A DNA stretch of 64,000 bases from positions 2,356,001 to 2,420,000 of the forward strand of contig OZ345367.1 of NCBI GenBank assembly GCA_977006965.1, written 5' to 3'. The DNA is from Phymatolithon calcareum. Lineage: Eukaryota; Rhodophyta; Florideophyceae; Hapalidiales. This document shows, in pieces, positions 44,031-54,314 of the stretch. The number at the start of each line of letters is the position of its first letter. Position 1 is the stretch's first letter. Under the pieces are notes generated by a model, which was not told where the DNA came from, made no database searches, and was given only the letters and a program-made list of their open reading frames with translations. A program made the translations under genes and the position numbers.

Positions 44031-44337
44031 TTTCTCTCGAATGTAAAGCCGGAAGCCATTTCAGTGACCCGGAGAAAAAGCGAAAGATGCGTTGTCACCT
44101 TCCGCTTCGGCTTTTATCGCGGAAAGAAGTCGTCGCAGGAACCAATCAAAAATTATCTTATGGCGGTGAGTACCGTGTACAGCAGCGTAACGGCAATGCT
44201 GCCCAGCACACGACAGCTCACCGAAACCGGCTACGGCACCCAAATTTTCAATACATTATCTCATCTGTCTCCCGATCGGCAATTGTAATCGGCAATTCCA
44301 TTGTGCACAGAAGTTCTTGTCTTCGCCAACCTTCGCT

Positions 44338-45771
44338 ATGGTTCGTCCGCTTCTAATCTCCGCAGGATCGAGAGGAGACTATGAGCCTGTCACCGCCCTG
44401 GCGGTAGCTCTATCGATGTCTCCCGAAGTAGAGCTGACTACTTACTTTGTGCAAAGTGACTACATATCGTCCGTTCCCGCTTCGTCCGAAAAGCTGAACG
44501 TTGTGGAGCTACCTTTCACTGTGTCGGACATGATGCCCCAATTCGCGGCAGCTATGGCAAAAGCAGCTCCAGATGCCTCTTCGCTCGAAGTATCGTGGTC
44601 AGCACTTGGCCTGATGGTCAAAAATTGTCTTCTTCCAGTCGCTGACCTCGTCCTCTCTGTTGCCGAGGAATCGAAATGCGATGTTATTGTGACTACATTG
44701 TGCACGTGGCCCGCTGCACACATTGTCGCTCAGAAGCTTGGCGTACCGTTCGTCATGCTCTCGCTTCAACCAGATGCAACTTCCCGATACTATCCGCACC
44801 TGAACTTGGAGCCGAAGAAAGCCGCAAGATCTATGATTCAGCTACAGAGGGGGGAAATTCCGCAGACGTCGGATGAAAACATTGACGTTTGCAACTCTCT
44901 CCATAAAATTCACTTTCTGGAGTATACAGATACACTTGACAAGATGTGCACCAAATTGGATTTGCCCCCGGTTTCAGTCGACGATCTCAACCAACTCTTT
45001 ATGGGTACCACATCCAACCTGACCACTATTCTCGCAGTCCAACCGGGACTTGCGCCTCTCCCTCCGGATGCACCAGAAAACGCATACACAATTGGCTCAT
45101 TGGCAGTGGACTACATTCCAGAAGGTTACGATCCCGAAACCACACTACCAGAGCTGTGCTCATTTCTTGAATCCGGTGATCCGCCAATCGTCATTTCGTA
45201 TGGTTCTTCGGGAACTTATGAAGACGGTACCACTTTATCGCGCACCCTACTCAGTGGCCTTAAGAAGGCAAATGTAAAACGAGCTGTCATTCTACCGGGA
45301 ACTGTGAACATTGGGACTCATCGACTTTCAGCGTCGGACCCTGGCGATGCAGTGCTTCTGGATTGGGCGAAAGGTCGGTTGCTCACAGTGAGGGGAAACG
45401 TGCAGTATGCATGGCTTCTCCCGCAATGTGAGATGTTATTTTGTCACGGTGGTGCTGGCTGCACTAGCGCTGCTCTACATGCTGGAATTCCTCTGCTCAT
45501 CACGCCCACTGTGTTTGATCAATTGTTTTTTGCAGAGATTGTCAAGTTGATGGGTGTTGGAACTGTTATCGGATCACAGGGATTCCAAAGCATCACTTCA
45601 GATCTTGTGGCCAAGGGCATCCAAGAGGTTCGATCTGGATCGGTTATTGAAAAAGTGCAAGAATTTTCAAAACTAGATAAACAAGGCGAAAGAGCGGTTG
45701 ATAGAGCAATTCAAATCATCAGCGAGGCTGCACTGGGCAAATCCGCGGAGAAAAACGAAGAAGGTTTTTGA
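44338..45771 (+). CDS. GT1-family glycosyltransferase (GT-D)
   Basis: 477-residue sister of GT-C: same MVRPLL-SAGSRGD opening, same WLLPQCEMLFCHGGAGCTS donor segment and D-Q pair. The ATG at 44338 is chosen over one 21 bases upstream because it matches GT-C. By eye the N-terminal half is roughly 60% identical to GT-C, whereas an ~84-bp stretch at 45625-45708 is identical base for base to 39778-39861 reversed. GT-D has a charged C-terminal extension (KSAEKNEEGF) replacing GT-C's short tail. Predicted cytosolic UDP-sugar transferase on an unknown lipophilic acceptor. Single exon. Confidence 0.85.
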   Translation: MVRPLLISAGSRGDYEPVTALAVALSMSPEVELTTYFVQSDYISSVPASSEKLNVVELPFTVSDMMPQFAAAMAKAAPDASSLEVSWSALGLMVKNCLLPVADLVLSVAEESKCDVIVTTLCTWPAAHIVAQKLGVPFVMLSLQPDATSRYYPHLNLEPKKAARSMIQLQRGEIPQTSDENIDVCNSLHKIHFLEYTDTLDKMCTKLDLPPVSVDDLNQLFMGTTSNLTTILAVQPGLAPLPPDAPENAYTIGSLAVDYIPEGYDPETTLPELCSFLESGDPPIVISYGSSGTYEDGTTLSRTLLSGLKKANVKRAVILPGTVNIGTHRLSASDPGDAVLLDWAKGRLLTVRGNVQYAWLLPQCEMLFCHGGAGCTSAALHAGIPLLITPTVFDQLFFAEIVKLMGVGTVIGSQGFQSITSDLVAKGIQEVRSGSVIEKVQEFSKLDKQGERAVDRAIQIISEAALGKSAEKNEEGF

Positions 45772-48700
45772 TCAGCAGGTGCTCAAGATACCGAAGCCCA
45801 CCTCTTTTTCACTTGAAATGCGTCGTGAAAGAGACTCATGAATGTGCTGACCGAGAATCGGAGATCGATGACACCGCATCTGTTCGAAGCCTTGGTGTTC
45901 CTCAAGCTGAACTCGCGTTTCCGGGACGGCCAGTTAGTGAGTGAATTGATTAATGTAGCCAGATATGAAATGTGTGAAGGACGCATGAAATTTCATGAGC
46001 TCTACCAGGAGCAGGTTCTTGGTACTCACTAGTAAGATGTCTACGTTTGCTGTCGAGCAATTAGGTGGGGTTTAGTCCAAGTTCATGATATTCTATGTGG
46101 ACTACAACGGCAGTCATCCTTTGTTCGAGACGCGCAACATTTATTGCGTGTATTGTTTGAATGAATGATTGCTCGATTGACTGCTGATCTTCATGTATTG
46201 AAGTCTGTATTGAAGAGCTGTCGTTTATTGCAATCCATATTGCAGGCTGAGGTAATGAGCAATACTCATTACATATTGCGCTTGAAGCTAAAAACCATAG
46301 CAATCATATTTCTTGAGCCCTGCTCCAGTGATCCGTCATGGCACAGTACAGCCGTGCCCAGAGAGGAAAGCTGGTGGCATCAAACAACTGCCACCAAATG
46401 GAGTTCAGCGTTTGGGTCACAATCACGGATGAATGACTGAGGCCGAAGACAAAGTGGATTTATAGATGTTGCACGCACACAAGACTCCGATTCAAGGAAA
46501 CATTAACTGGGAGCCGTACCGCGAGGCAGGGAACACGACAGCTGAAATTTGGCTCGATCTGGGACATACTTGCGCCAAATTGTGGCCAGCTATAACGCGC
46601 AGAAAGCGACCTGAGCACTGATATCTTCTGCCTGCTGGAGTTCCCATGAGACGCCGACAAAATCTTGGTGTTGATGAAGGATTGAGGTGACAGAGTTTAT
46701 CGGCGTATAGTGCGGCGGGATATTCGTGGGCCATCCTTTCAATAGCATCAGAACTCATTTCGATGATCTTGTTTAGGTCAGCTTGATCTTTCGCTGGAGA
46801 ATGACCGCCACTGGGACTGTCACCCCTTATAAGATCATCTCTCATCTTGAGGATAGCATGGAATACGGCGCTACCTCGGGGTCTTGATGCCCATTTCGGA
46901 GCGTCAAGGCCTGAGTCGGAGATTGTTTCACCAGACCAAGCGCGTCGGTGCCAGCAAGATTCCCGTATGCCATTAGGGATCGTAAAAACTCGGGGGGGTC
47001 GTCGTGTATTCCTCTCGGCTCAATGCCATTTTCCAGATGATGCACCTGGACATCGGCCGACGCCCGCAAGCCTGGCCGAGTGCAGATGATACAGCTCCTG
47101 GGTGGCATATTAATGATGTGAGCCAAGTGCTGCGATTGAAAGCTTTAAGATGGAAGAAAGCAATTGTTCGATGCCGGCAAGCGAACAGAGGCGGATGTTG
47201 CAATGTGGCACCTTGATTGCTTGTTGTTGAGAGGCGCGATGTCGAGGGCAGGTAAGTGTTATGATCTTTAGCTCGGGATCTTTGGGAACGTTGGAATTAA
47301 ATTCACGGCCGGTCGCCGCCGAACCGGCCCCCATGGCGGTTACTGGCGGCAACGAGCCGGATATCAGAAGATCGAGAAAACCGGATGAAATGGAGTGTCG
47401 TGCGACCAAAAGGTGCTGTGGTGAAACTGTATTGTCCACGTATTAAATGTGTGTCATTGCGCCTGGACGTGGAGGACATTCATCTTCGTCCCTTTCCGAT
47501 GGTTTGATAAACTTTCTTCTGTGTTCCGTGAAACTATGTTGCTTTTCACGCCATTAATTCTCATGGGCATGAAAACGAGAGACAAGATCTTGAAGAAGAT
47601 ATCCTTTATATCACAATATACGGCGACGGCCGCAACCTCATTCCCCGATGCGATATTGCCCATAGTTTGTCTCCAAGTATGTCGAGCTTTCCGACGCGAT
47701 TTCACATTATTGCAGCCATTGCTAATGATCACATTGCCCTGTAGTCATGTTGAAATGATTGGCATGATTGCTGGTAACAACAATGCAATGCTTGTCCAGA
47801 TTCTATGCTTTTCGACAGACATCGTTTCTTTCGTCCGGATTTAGCAAGCTTATCAACAGATTTATAAGCATAACAGAAGACGAAGGATATGGATGTGTCA
47901 GCACAAGTCTACAATAGTTAGAGGCGGAACGGCTTAAACTCGTTACTTGAGCTTGACTGACGCAGCGGATCTTTACAGATAAATCTGTAATTTCGGCTAC
48001 TTTTCACGGCGAAAGAAGGCAACTGAAACTAAACTAATGTTGTCATCTGTATGCCCCGCGCACTGCTTCGCATCGCACAGAAGACGTAAACCCGGGTCTC
48101 GACTGCTGGCCCTCCTCCGATCTCTCATCAAACGAAAGGCTAAAACTGCAGTGGAGTCTGACTCTTTCAAACACCGGTGAGATCTTCTCGTCCGGGTTGT
48201 GGCCGGTGAATAAACTGCTTGGGGAGAGAAGGCCGACAAATAGAACAATACTCTAATTATAGCACATAGTTCCAAGATATTCACTTTGAAAAGTTTCGCC
48301 GCAAAGTGAAGAACAAGGTCGAAGCAGCGTGTGCTTCTTTACGGTGAAGAAGAAGATATCCTCGACGTGTATAAATCCATTCCTGTGCATGTCGAGGGAG
48401 TTCGGATTTTCTGAAGGAACTGTCGCTGACCACCGGAGCTGTGCCGCATTCAATGAGCGAGGGAGGTGGCGAGCGCTCGCGGCGTGCGTGCGGAGGCGTC
48501 GAAAATTCTGCATGCGGCGAGAGGAGAACGACTGCATGAACGTCGCAAAGCCCGATTGCGCTCGCGGCCGTGTACCGCACCGGCGTAGTGATTCAATTCG
48601 GAATGGAATTAATGCCCACCGCTCACTGAGTTTCAGGTGGAACGCTTATTGTGTTTGCCTCTGCCGCTTTTAGTGCAAGGCAAGACAGACAGCACCCATT

Positions 48701-49484
48701 CCTTGCGTGCGCATTCGTGTAGGCAGGAATATATTCTCTGTCACATTTCTGGACGTTCAATTTTTACGGTGCCCTCAACGCTTGTTGTGGTATCCTTTGC
48801 AAGATGCTTCCTATTTCGGAAATTCGCAGCTTCTCTCTCACGCGCAGTTTGCATCTGAGCGACCGATGTGACGCCTGTCTTGTGTTGGTGGATGGCGAGC
48901 ACCGTCCGCAGACGAGGGATGACGCCACTCAAAGCAAGCGAACAAATGTTGTGGACGGGCTGGGTAGCGTTGGCGTGGCGAACGCAGTCCATGGCTTTGA
49001 AGCAGCACAAGTATCCATGAAACGCAATCAGTCAATCAATCAATCAATGTGAAGGTGCAGCCCGTTGCAGTTTCTTAGGTGCTGCCCACCAATTGTCCGA
49101 GGCATTCGATACGGTCTCAGCCAGAGTCCTCCATAAAAATAAGTTTCATAAATCAGTGTCTATTTTTCCGGCCTGTCACTTTCAAGTCGCTCCCGAAATG
49201 TCTTTTTGTGCTCTCGGCAAACAGCGCAGGTCCACAAAAAAACCACACCAGAACTGTTCGCGAGGTACTGTATAGGGTGCGAGGGGGATCCGTACAGAAG
49301 CCATTGGTACAAACGGCACGAATGAACAGGCTGAACTTCCGTGTGGGTAGCTGTCGCATGCGTGCATTCCATATCGAACACGGAAAGCGCTTGTGCATCG
49401 AGAGCTGCAGTTTCCTTCTTAGATAAGCAATTCACATCCAGAACGCAATTGTCCACGCTTTCGCGTTACAGTTCCTCTATCTCG
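45772..49484. other. Intergenic, no supported gene
   Basis: Several short minus-strand frames (46492-46845, 46842-47126, 47110-47439) abut or overlap in series and could be remnants of one decayed gene, but I recognise no domain. A short (AATC)n run lies at about 49027-49046. Nothing else is supported. Confidence 0.4.
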
Positions 49485-49806
49485 TCCAAAACGGATTTAG
49501 TTTGCCCACTCCGCCCAGCTGGTGCAACAATGCGGCGATTTCTAGATGCACAGCATCTTATCCATGGACGGCATTTTTCATGCGCTGACGTTCGCGGTAA
49601 AACTCATCCGCCTCGTCCAAAAAGCCTTTGGCTCTCATCACCCAGACGAGTTTGCCCAGCGGAATCGCGATGTCTCGATTCACGGCATCTTCTCCATGAA
49701 CGACAAGCAGAATTCCGAGGCTTTCGCGAAACAGCACCTCCGCCTAGTCCAAAAAGCGTTTAAATTCCATCACTCCGGCGAAATTGCCCACCGAAACCGC
49801 GATTTC
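49485..49806 (-). pseudogene. Relic TPR repeats beyond the NLR stop codon
   Basis: Reading on in the same frame past the stop of the NLR-like gene, the repeat pattern of its TPR array continues for about two and a half more 132-bp units (AVSVG.., GVM.AKGFLDEA.EFYRE..., HQLGGV). It is interrupted by stop codons near 49805, 49745, 49560 and 49486 and has many substitutions. The array was therefore longer, and the present C-terminus arose by a nonsense change inside a repeat. Confidence 0.8.
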
Positions 49807-51066
49807 TCAATTCACGGCATCTTCTCCATGCACGGCACGATACATTCGCAAGCTTTCCCGATAAAGCTGCTCCGCCTCGTCCAAAACCCCTTTAGCTTCC
49901 ATCACTCCGCCGAGATTGCCCAGCGAAACCGCGATATCTGGATGTACGGTATCTTCTCCATGGACCGCACGATACATTCGCAAGCTTTCCCGATAAAGCT
50001 GCTCCGCCTCGTCCAAAACCCCCTTAGCTTCCATCACTCCGCCGAGATTGCCCACCGAAACCGCGATATCTGGATGTACGGTATCTTCTCCATGGACCGC
50101 ACGCTTCATTCGCAAGCTTTCCCGATAAAGCTGCTCCGCCTCGTCCAAAACCCCTTTAGCTTCCATCACTCCGCCGAGATTGCCCACCGAAACCGCGATA
50201 TCTGGATGTACGGTATCTTCTCCATGGACCGCACGATACATTCGCAAGCTTTCCCGATAAAGCTGCTCCGCCTCGTCCAAAACCCCCTTAGCTTCCATCA
50301 CTCCGCCGAGATTGCCCACCGAAACCGCGATATCTGGATGTACGGTATCTTCTCCATGGACCGCACGCTTCATTCGCAAGCTTTCCCGATAAAGCTGCTC
50401 CGCCTCGTCCAAAACCCCTTTAGCTTTCATCACTCCGCCCAGCTGGTGGAGCGACGCCGCGATATCTGGATGTACGGTATCTCCTCCATGCACGGCACGA
50501 TCCATTCGCAAGCTTTCCCGATAAAGCTGCTCCGCCTCGTCCAAAACCCCTTTAGCTTTCATCACTCCGCCGAGATTACCCAGCGACGCCGCGATACTTG
50601 GATGCACGGTATCTTCTCCATGCACGGCACGATCCATTCGCAAGCTTTCCCGATAAAGCTGCTCCGCCTCGTCCAAAACCCCTTTAGCTTCCATTACTAC
50701 GCCGAGATTACCCAGCGACGCCGCGATACTTGGATGCACGGTATCTTCTCCATGCACGGCACGCTCCATTCGCAAGCTTTCCCGATAAAGCTGCTCCGCC
50801 TCGTCCAAAACCCCTTTAGCATTCATCACTCCGCCCAGCTGGTGGAGCGACGCCGCGATATCTGGATGTACGGTATCTTCTCTATGCACGGCACGATACA
50901 TTCGCAAGCTTTCCCGATAAAGCTGCTCCGCCTCGTCCAAAACCCCTTTAGCTTTCATTACTACGCCGAGATTACCCAGCGACGCCGCGATACTTGGATG
51001 CACGGTATCTTCTCCATGCACGGCACGATACATTCGCAAGCTTTCGCGATAAAGCTGCTCGGCCTC
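49807..51066 (-). repeat. 132-bp tandem repeats coding TPR units
   Basis: Nine complete 132-bp units and one partial unit encode near-identical TPR motifs, with core EAEQLYRESLRM.RAVHGED. Differences concentrate at a few codons: the residue after RM (Y/E/D/K), the S/D after VHP, and GNL versus HQL. Units 6-9 form two copies of a two-unit block. Because 132 is a multiple of three, the opposite strand also stays open for 527 codons; that antisense frame is an artefact. Confidence 0.93.
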
Positions 51067-54000
51067 GTCGAAAGCGCCTTCATTTTTTTTTATCGCAGCA
51101 AGTTGATGCAGCACGTTGGCGCATATTGATGACTCTGGATAGAAAGATTGACCGTTTTCGCGTTGCCGGAAATGTCGACGAATACTTACCGCTAACTGCG
51201 TATGCCAATTTTGGCCTCCGCTCTGAATCTTACGAAGTGCATTTCGTGCGTCGTTCTCAGAGTCCCTGAATTGCCCAATGGCATAGCGAGTTCTACTGCG
51301 AAGAAGCATGTATTTGAACCACTTTTCCCGATCTTGCTGTCGCTTTGTTTCCTCAATCGTCCTCACGCACGTGAGCGCGAAAACAAGTTTGGACGCAAGT
51401 TCTCGCATGTCCAGTTTTCTATCTTCCCAAGATACTAATGGAAGCACTATGGAACAAAGATCATCAGCCTCCCTTGCTCGTCCGCTTGAAAGCAACATAT
51501 CAATCGCAAAATTGGCAAGTGGCTCTGATTTGGTTGCAAACATCTCCATTGCAATCCGTCTGCTCACCTGCATCTGCTCTTTCACAACACTGACTGCATG
51601 AGGTAGCAGATATCGCATCGTTTCCACATACACACCAGGCAAAGAATTGAAATTAAATCCGTCCTCCTCCAGAACCTGCGATACGCACGCATGCACCGCT
51701 CGCAGCGCACGACTCTGACATGCACGACGCTCTGTCCCCGCATCTGTTCGAACACAAAGTCGAATCATTGTGTGTAGCTTGAAGACTGTATGTCTGCTTG
51801 TCCCACTCTCATTTTCCATCGACAACAGGGATGCCTCATTCACCAGTTCGAGCTTCACAATGTTGAAATAAGGAAGATTCGAACTTTCACCCATCGACTC
51901 ATCCCGAGAACATTCCATTACGACGCGCTTCATCAGACCCTCCGGAATGCCTCTGTCACCCAACATTGCAACCGCACGTAGCACACTTCTCGAAAGCCGG
52001 TCCAACTTAGACATATTGACTTTCCATGTCGTCCAAATCGCTCTTTGCTCCTCACGTACGCCATATGACTTCATTGCTTTGCGAAACACCAACGACAAGT
52101 CTTCGTTTTTCCACTGTTTCTTGTACACCTCAACATATTCGGCAATTGTTATTCCCGCGCTTGCAATGTAGCTCCCAGCCTGCACCAGGGCTAAAGGAAG
52201 GCCCGCGAGACCATACATCTCCTTTCTCCCCCCAAGGTCGGCGAGTGCACGATACTCCTCGGGATCTTCATATTTTAGACGTTCCAGAGCGGAGTACATC
52301 GCTGTATCGCGCTTGGCCCTCCTACTTTCCGCATTCTTGAATTTCAATAGTACAAGCATTGCGTCTTCCTCCTCTAATGGCGATAACTTCAGCATCTGCC
52401 CCTCCGCCAGTCCAGACCATAGCATAGGATCCCCCCGTCTTGACGTCACGATCACCCAACCGCACTCTTCTTCTGCTAATTTAGCAATCTCTCCGAGAAC
52501 TTCAGCGGCCTCTTCGTCGTCGGCGTTGTCCAAACAAAGCATCCAACGACCTTCTACACTGTCCAGTGCTCGACGTAACGCCCCAATGACCGGTCCAACA
52601 CTGGATCTCTCGCTTTCAGGTAAATAAAACCGACCGAGTCGTTGCGCGAAATCTCCCACTGACGACAATATTTGAGCCTCATTGCCCGCCACTGGGACCC
52701 AAAACGCACCACCAGGTACAAGCCCGTTCCTTCGCGCTGACTCGGCAAAAGACACCATCAACTGTGTCTTCCCAGCACCTCCATACTGAGTAATGGCGGC
52801 GCTTCCGAAGCGTTGCAATATATTTTGCAATTTCTCTCGTTCCTTGCCACGACCAACAAAGTATGGTGAGAGACTCGGCATAGGCAAAACATCCCCACTA
52901 TAACCACTGCTGCCAACATTGCCTAACGTTTGGTTCTTATCAATCTCCCTCTTCATTTCGTCGACAGCAACCTTGACGATCGCGACATCACCGGTATTCC
53001 GGATGGCGACCAATCTCTCATGAAATGATTTTACCTTCGACTCAGCATCGCTCACCATACTCGAGCTCATTGCCTGCCAGACTTTGCCTCGCATCAGCTG
53101 ATCTTCTATGCCTTCGAGAGTCTGCATGCACTCTTCCTGAAACTTGAAAATGGCTTCAATGCGCAAGTCGTCGATTCCTGCCTCGGGATTCAGAACAGCA
53201 ATTGTGCTTTCCGATGCGGCGACCGACAGCGTTTCAAGCTCTGAGCGAAGTCTTGGCAGAATTTGGCGGCCACGAGCTCCTTCACACACCATGTGCGCGA
53301 GTCTTGCTCCAAGCGCTACCACCTGAAAAGCTGCGCCTACCACGGTAACACACTTAGCGACGTCGGCGACTCTTTCAGCCGTCTCCGCAACATTCGGTAC
53401 GCTTTCACGGAGTACCTTGACAATGATAGCCACTGACTCCACGAACTCTGGAATTCTGCTCGAAGAATCCAGGGTATCGGCCAATCGTAAAATTGGAGAC
53501 CCAGAACCACTATCACTGCAGTGCGACGTTCCAGCGGCGGCCGAGACAGGGGGCATGATCAAATGGCGTTTTGATGCAACTTGATCGTGAATAACACTGG
53601 CAATCGCGAGGACCGGGACACCGCTCGAGACTCTACTAGAAACTAGCGTTCTGTATATCTCCATCAATGCCTTCCATGGCGCAATTCGGACTCGCAGAGT
53701 ACTGATCCAGTCACTTCTCTCACTCTCAGAGCTGGCGACGATGACGACGGTCTTTCTGCCGCGCACGACTGGGATACGTGAGGGTAATCGACCGGAAACG
53801 CAAAGCGCTGGACCTCCATCTGTGTTGCCTTGGAACGGGCGCACCGCATCTTCCACATGTTTCCAAGCGGCGTCCGTGCGAAGCCGGTCAAGTACGAGAC
53901 ATTCATCGCAGCGAAAGTCCAACAGCGTGAGTGGGGCTTCCAAGTTGGCGGCATCCCTGACGTACTTCCAGCGCAGGGCGCTCGCGAAAGCAAGCCACGC

Positions 54001-54126
54001 TTTCCGGGGACTGGCCTGTGTCGACCGCGCGTTTTCCTCTGACTGGTACACCAAGGCTTTCGGAAATAAATTTTCAGAAACATTCGGAGTTGGCGACATG
54101 GCGGGAATATGTGCGGAACTGTTCAT
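49807..54126 (-). CDS. NLR-like protein: PH-like, HeLo/MLKL-like, NB-ARC, TPR
   Basis: 1,439-residue STAND NTPase with the layout of an intracellular immune or self/non-self receptor. Residues ~40-155 look like a PH-type domain ending in SESERSDWISTLR. Residues ~225-400 form a helical bundle resembling MLKL/HeLo N-terminal domains (for example KVWQAMSSSMVSDAES). NB-ARC follows: P-loop GGAGKT at 449-454, Walker B WMLCLDNADD at 528-537, VIVTSRR at 558-564, GLPLA at 642-646. After a winged-helix/ARC-type stretch, the C-terminus is a kinesin-light-chain-type TPR array: residues 1021-1439 hold nine full 44-residue units and a truncated tenth. Units 6 and 8 are identical, 7 and 9 nearly so, marking a recent 264-bp duplication. 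The stop falls mid-repeat, with relics downstream. Family role is known; ligand and pathway here are not. Single exon. Confidence 0.88.
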   Translation of the reverse strand: MNSSAHIPAMSPTPNVSENLFPKALVYQSEENARSTQASPRKAWLAFASALRWKYVRDAANLEAPLTLLDFRCDECLVLDRLRTDAAWKHVEDAVRPFQGNTDGGPALCVSGRLPSRIPVVRGRKTVVIVASSESERSDWISTLRVRIAPWKALMEIYRTLVSSRVSSGVPVLAIASVIHDQVASKRHLIMPPVSAAAGTSHCSDSGSGSPILRLADTLDSSSRIPEFVESVAIIVKVLRESVPNVAETAERVADVAKCVTVVGAAFQVVALGARLAHMVCEGARGRQILPRLRSELETLSVAASESTIAVLNPEAGIDDLRIEAIFKFQEECMQTLEGIEDQLMRGKVWQAMSSSMVSDAESKVKSFHERLVAIRNTGDVAIVKVAVDEMKREIDKNQTLGNVGSSGYSGDVLPMPSLSPYFVGRGKEREKLQNILQRFGSAAITQYGGAGKTQLMVSFAESARRNGLVPGGAFWVPVAGNEAQILSSVGDFAQRLGRFYLPESERSSVGPVIGALRRALDSVEGRWMLCLDNADDEEAAEVLGEIAKLAEEECGWVIVTSRRGDPMLWSGLAEGQMLKLSPLEEEDAMLVLLKFKNAESRRAKRDTAMYSALERLKYEDPEEYRALADLGGRKEMYGLAGLPLALVQAGSYIASAGITIAEYVEVYKKQWKNEDLSLVFRKAMKSYGVREEQRAIWTTWKVNMSKLDRLSRSVLRAVAMLGDRGIPEGLMKRVVMECSRDESMGESSNLPYFNIVKLELVNEASLLSMENESGTSRHTVFKLHTMIRLCVRTDAGTERRACQSRALRAVHACVSQVLEEDGFNFNSLPGVYVETMRYLLPHAVSVVKEQMQVSRRIAMEMFATKSEPLANFAIDMLLSSGRAREADDLCSIVLPLVSWEDRKLDMRELASKLVFALTCVRTIEETKRQQDREKWFKYMLLRSRTRYAIGQFRDSENDARNALRKIQSGGQNWHTQLAVSIRRHFRQRENGQSFYPESSICANVLHQLAAIKKNEGAFDEAEQLYRESLRMYRAVHGEDTVHPSIAASLGNLGVVMKAKGVLDEAEQLYRESLRMYRAVHREDTVHPDIAASLHQLGGVMNAKGVLDEAEQLYRESLRMERAVHGEDTVHPSIAASLGNLGVVMEAKGVLDEAEQLYRESLRMDRAVHGEDTVHPSIAASLGNLGGVMKAKGVLDEAEQLYRESLRMDRAVHGGDTVHPDIAASLHQLGGVMKAKGVLDEAEQLYRESLRMKRAVHGEDTVHPDIAVSVGNLGGVMEAKGVLDEAEQLYRESLRMYRAVHGEDTVHPDIAVSVGNLGGVMEAKGVLDEAEQLYRESLRMKRAVHGEDTVHPDIAVSVGNLGGVMEAKGVLDEAEQLYRESLRMYRAVHGEDTVHPDIAVSLGNLGGVMEAKGVLDEAEQLYRESLRMYRAVHGEDAVN

Positions 54127-54250
54127 TGACGAATACTGAAGTTGGTTCTCGGACGTGCAAAAATTAGGGAATAGAGAAAGGTTCAGTGTTCATAAGGGCG
54201 TGTGCGACGAAGAGCAGCACCATGCGACTGAAGCTCTTCAGAACACTGTG

Positions 54251-54270
54251 CAGTTGTACTAGTACAACTG
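54251..54270. repeat. Perfect 20-bp palindrome
   Basis: CAGTTGTACT at 54251-54260 is the exact reverse complement of 54261-54270. It lies about 125 bp upstream of the NLR start codon and could be a dyad binding site or repeat debris. Confidence 0.75.
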
Positions 54271-54314
54271 TACATCAACATTGCGGGAAATAATTCGAAC
54301 CTCGGCATACTGTA

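Larger units (their letters stand above)
41149..44337. other. Divergent intergenic region with repeats
   Basis: Lies between GT-C (-) and GT-D (+). It contains a pair of degenerate direct repeats near 42468-42625, part of which recurs near 42797. It also holds a perfect 36-bp palindrome at 43820-43855 and a small inverted-repeat element at 43852-44030. No gene is supported. Confidence 0.55.

Noticed and set aside
46492-47439. Three linked minus-strand frames that could be one decayed gene
   Set aside because: They overlap in series, but I recognise no domain and cannot show homology; left as unassigned.
49546-51129. 527-codon plus-strand open frame with perfect-looking repeats
   Set aside because: It is the antisense of the NLR TPR array. 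A 132-bp repeat is a multiple of three, so an open antisense unit stays open through the whole array; the translation is low-complexity and resembles no domain.
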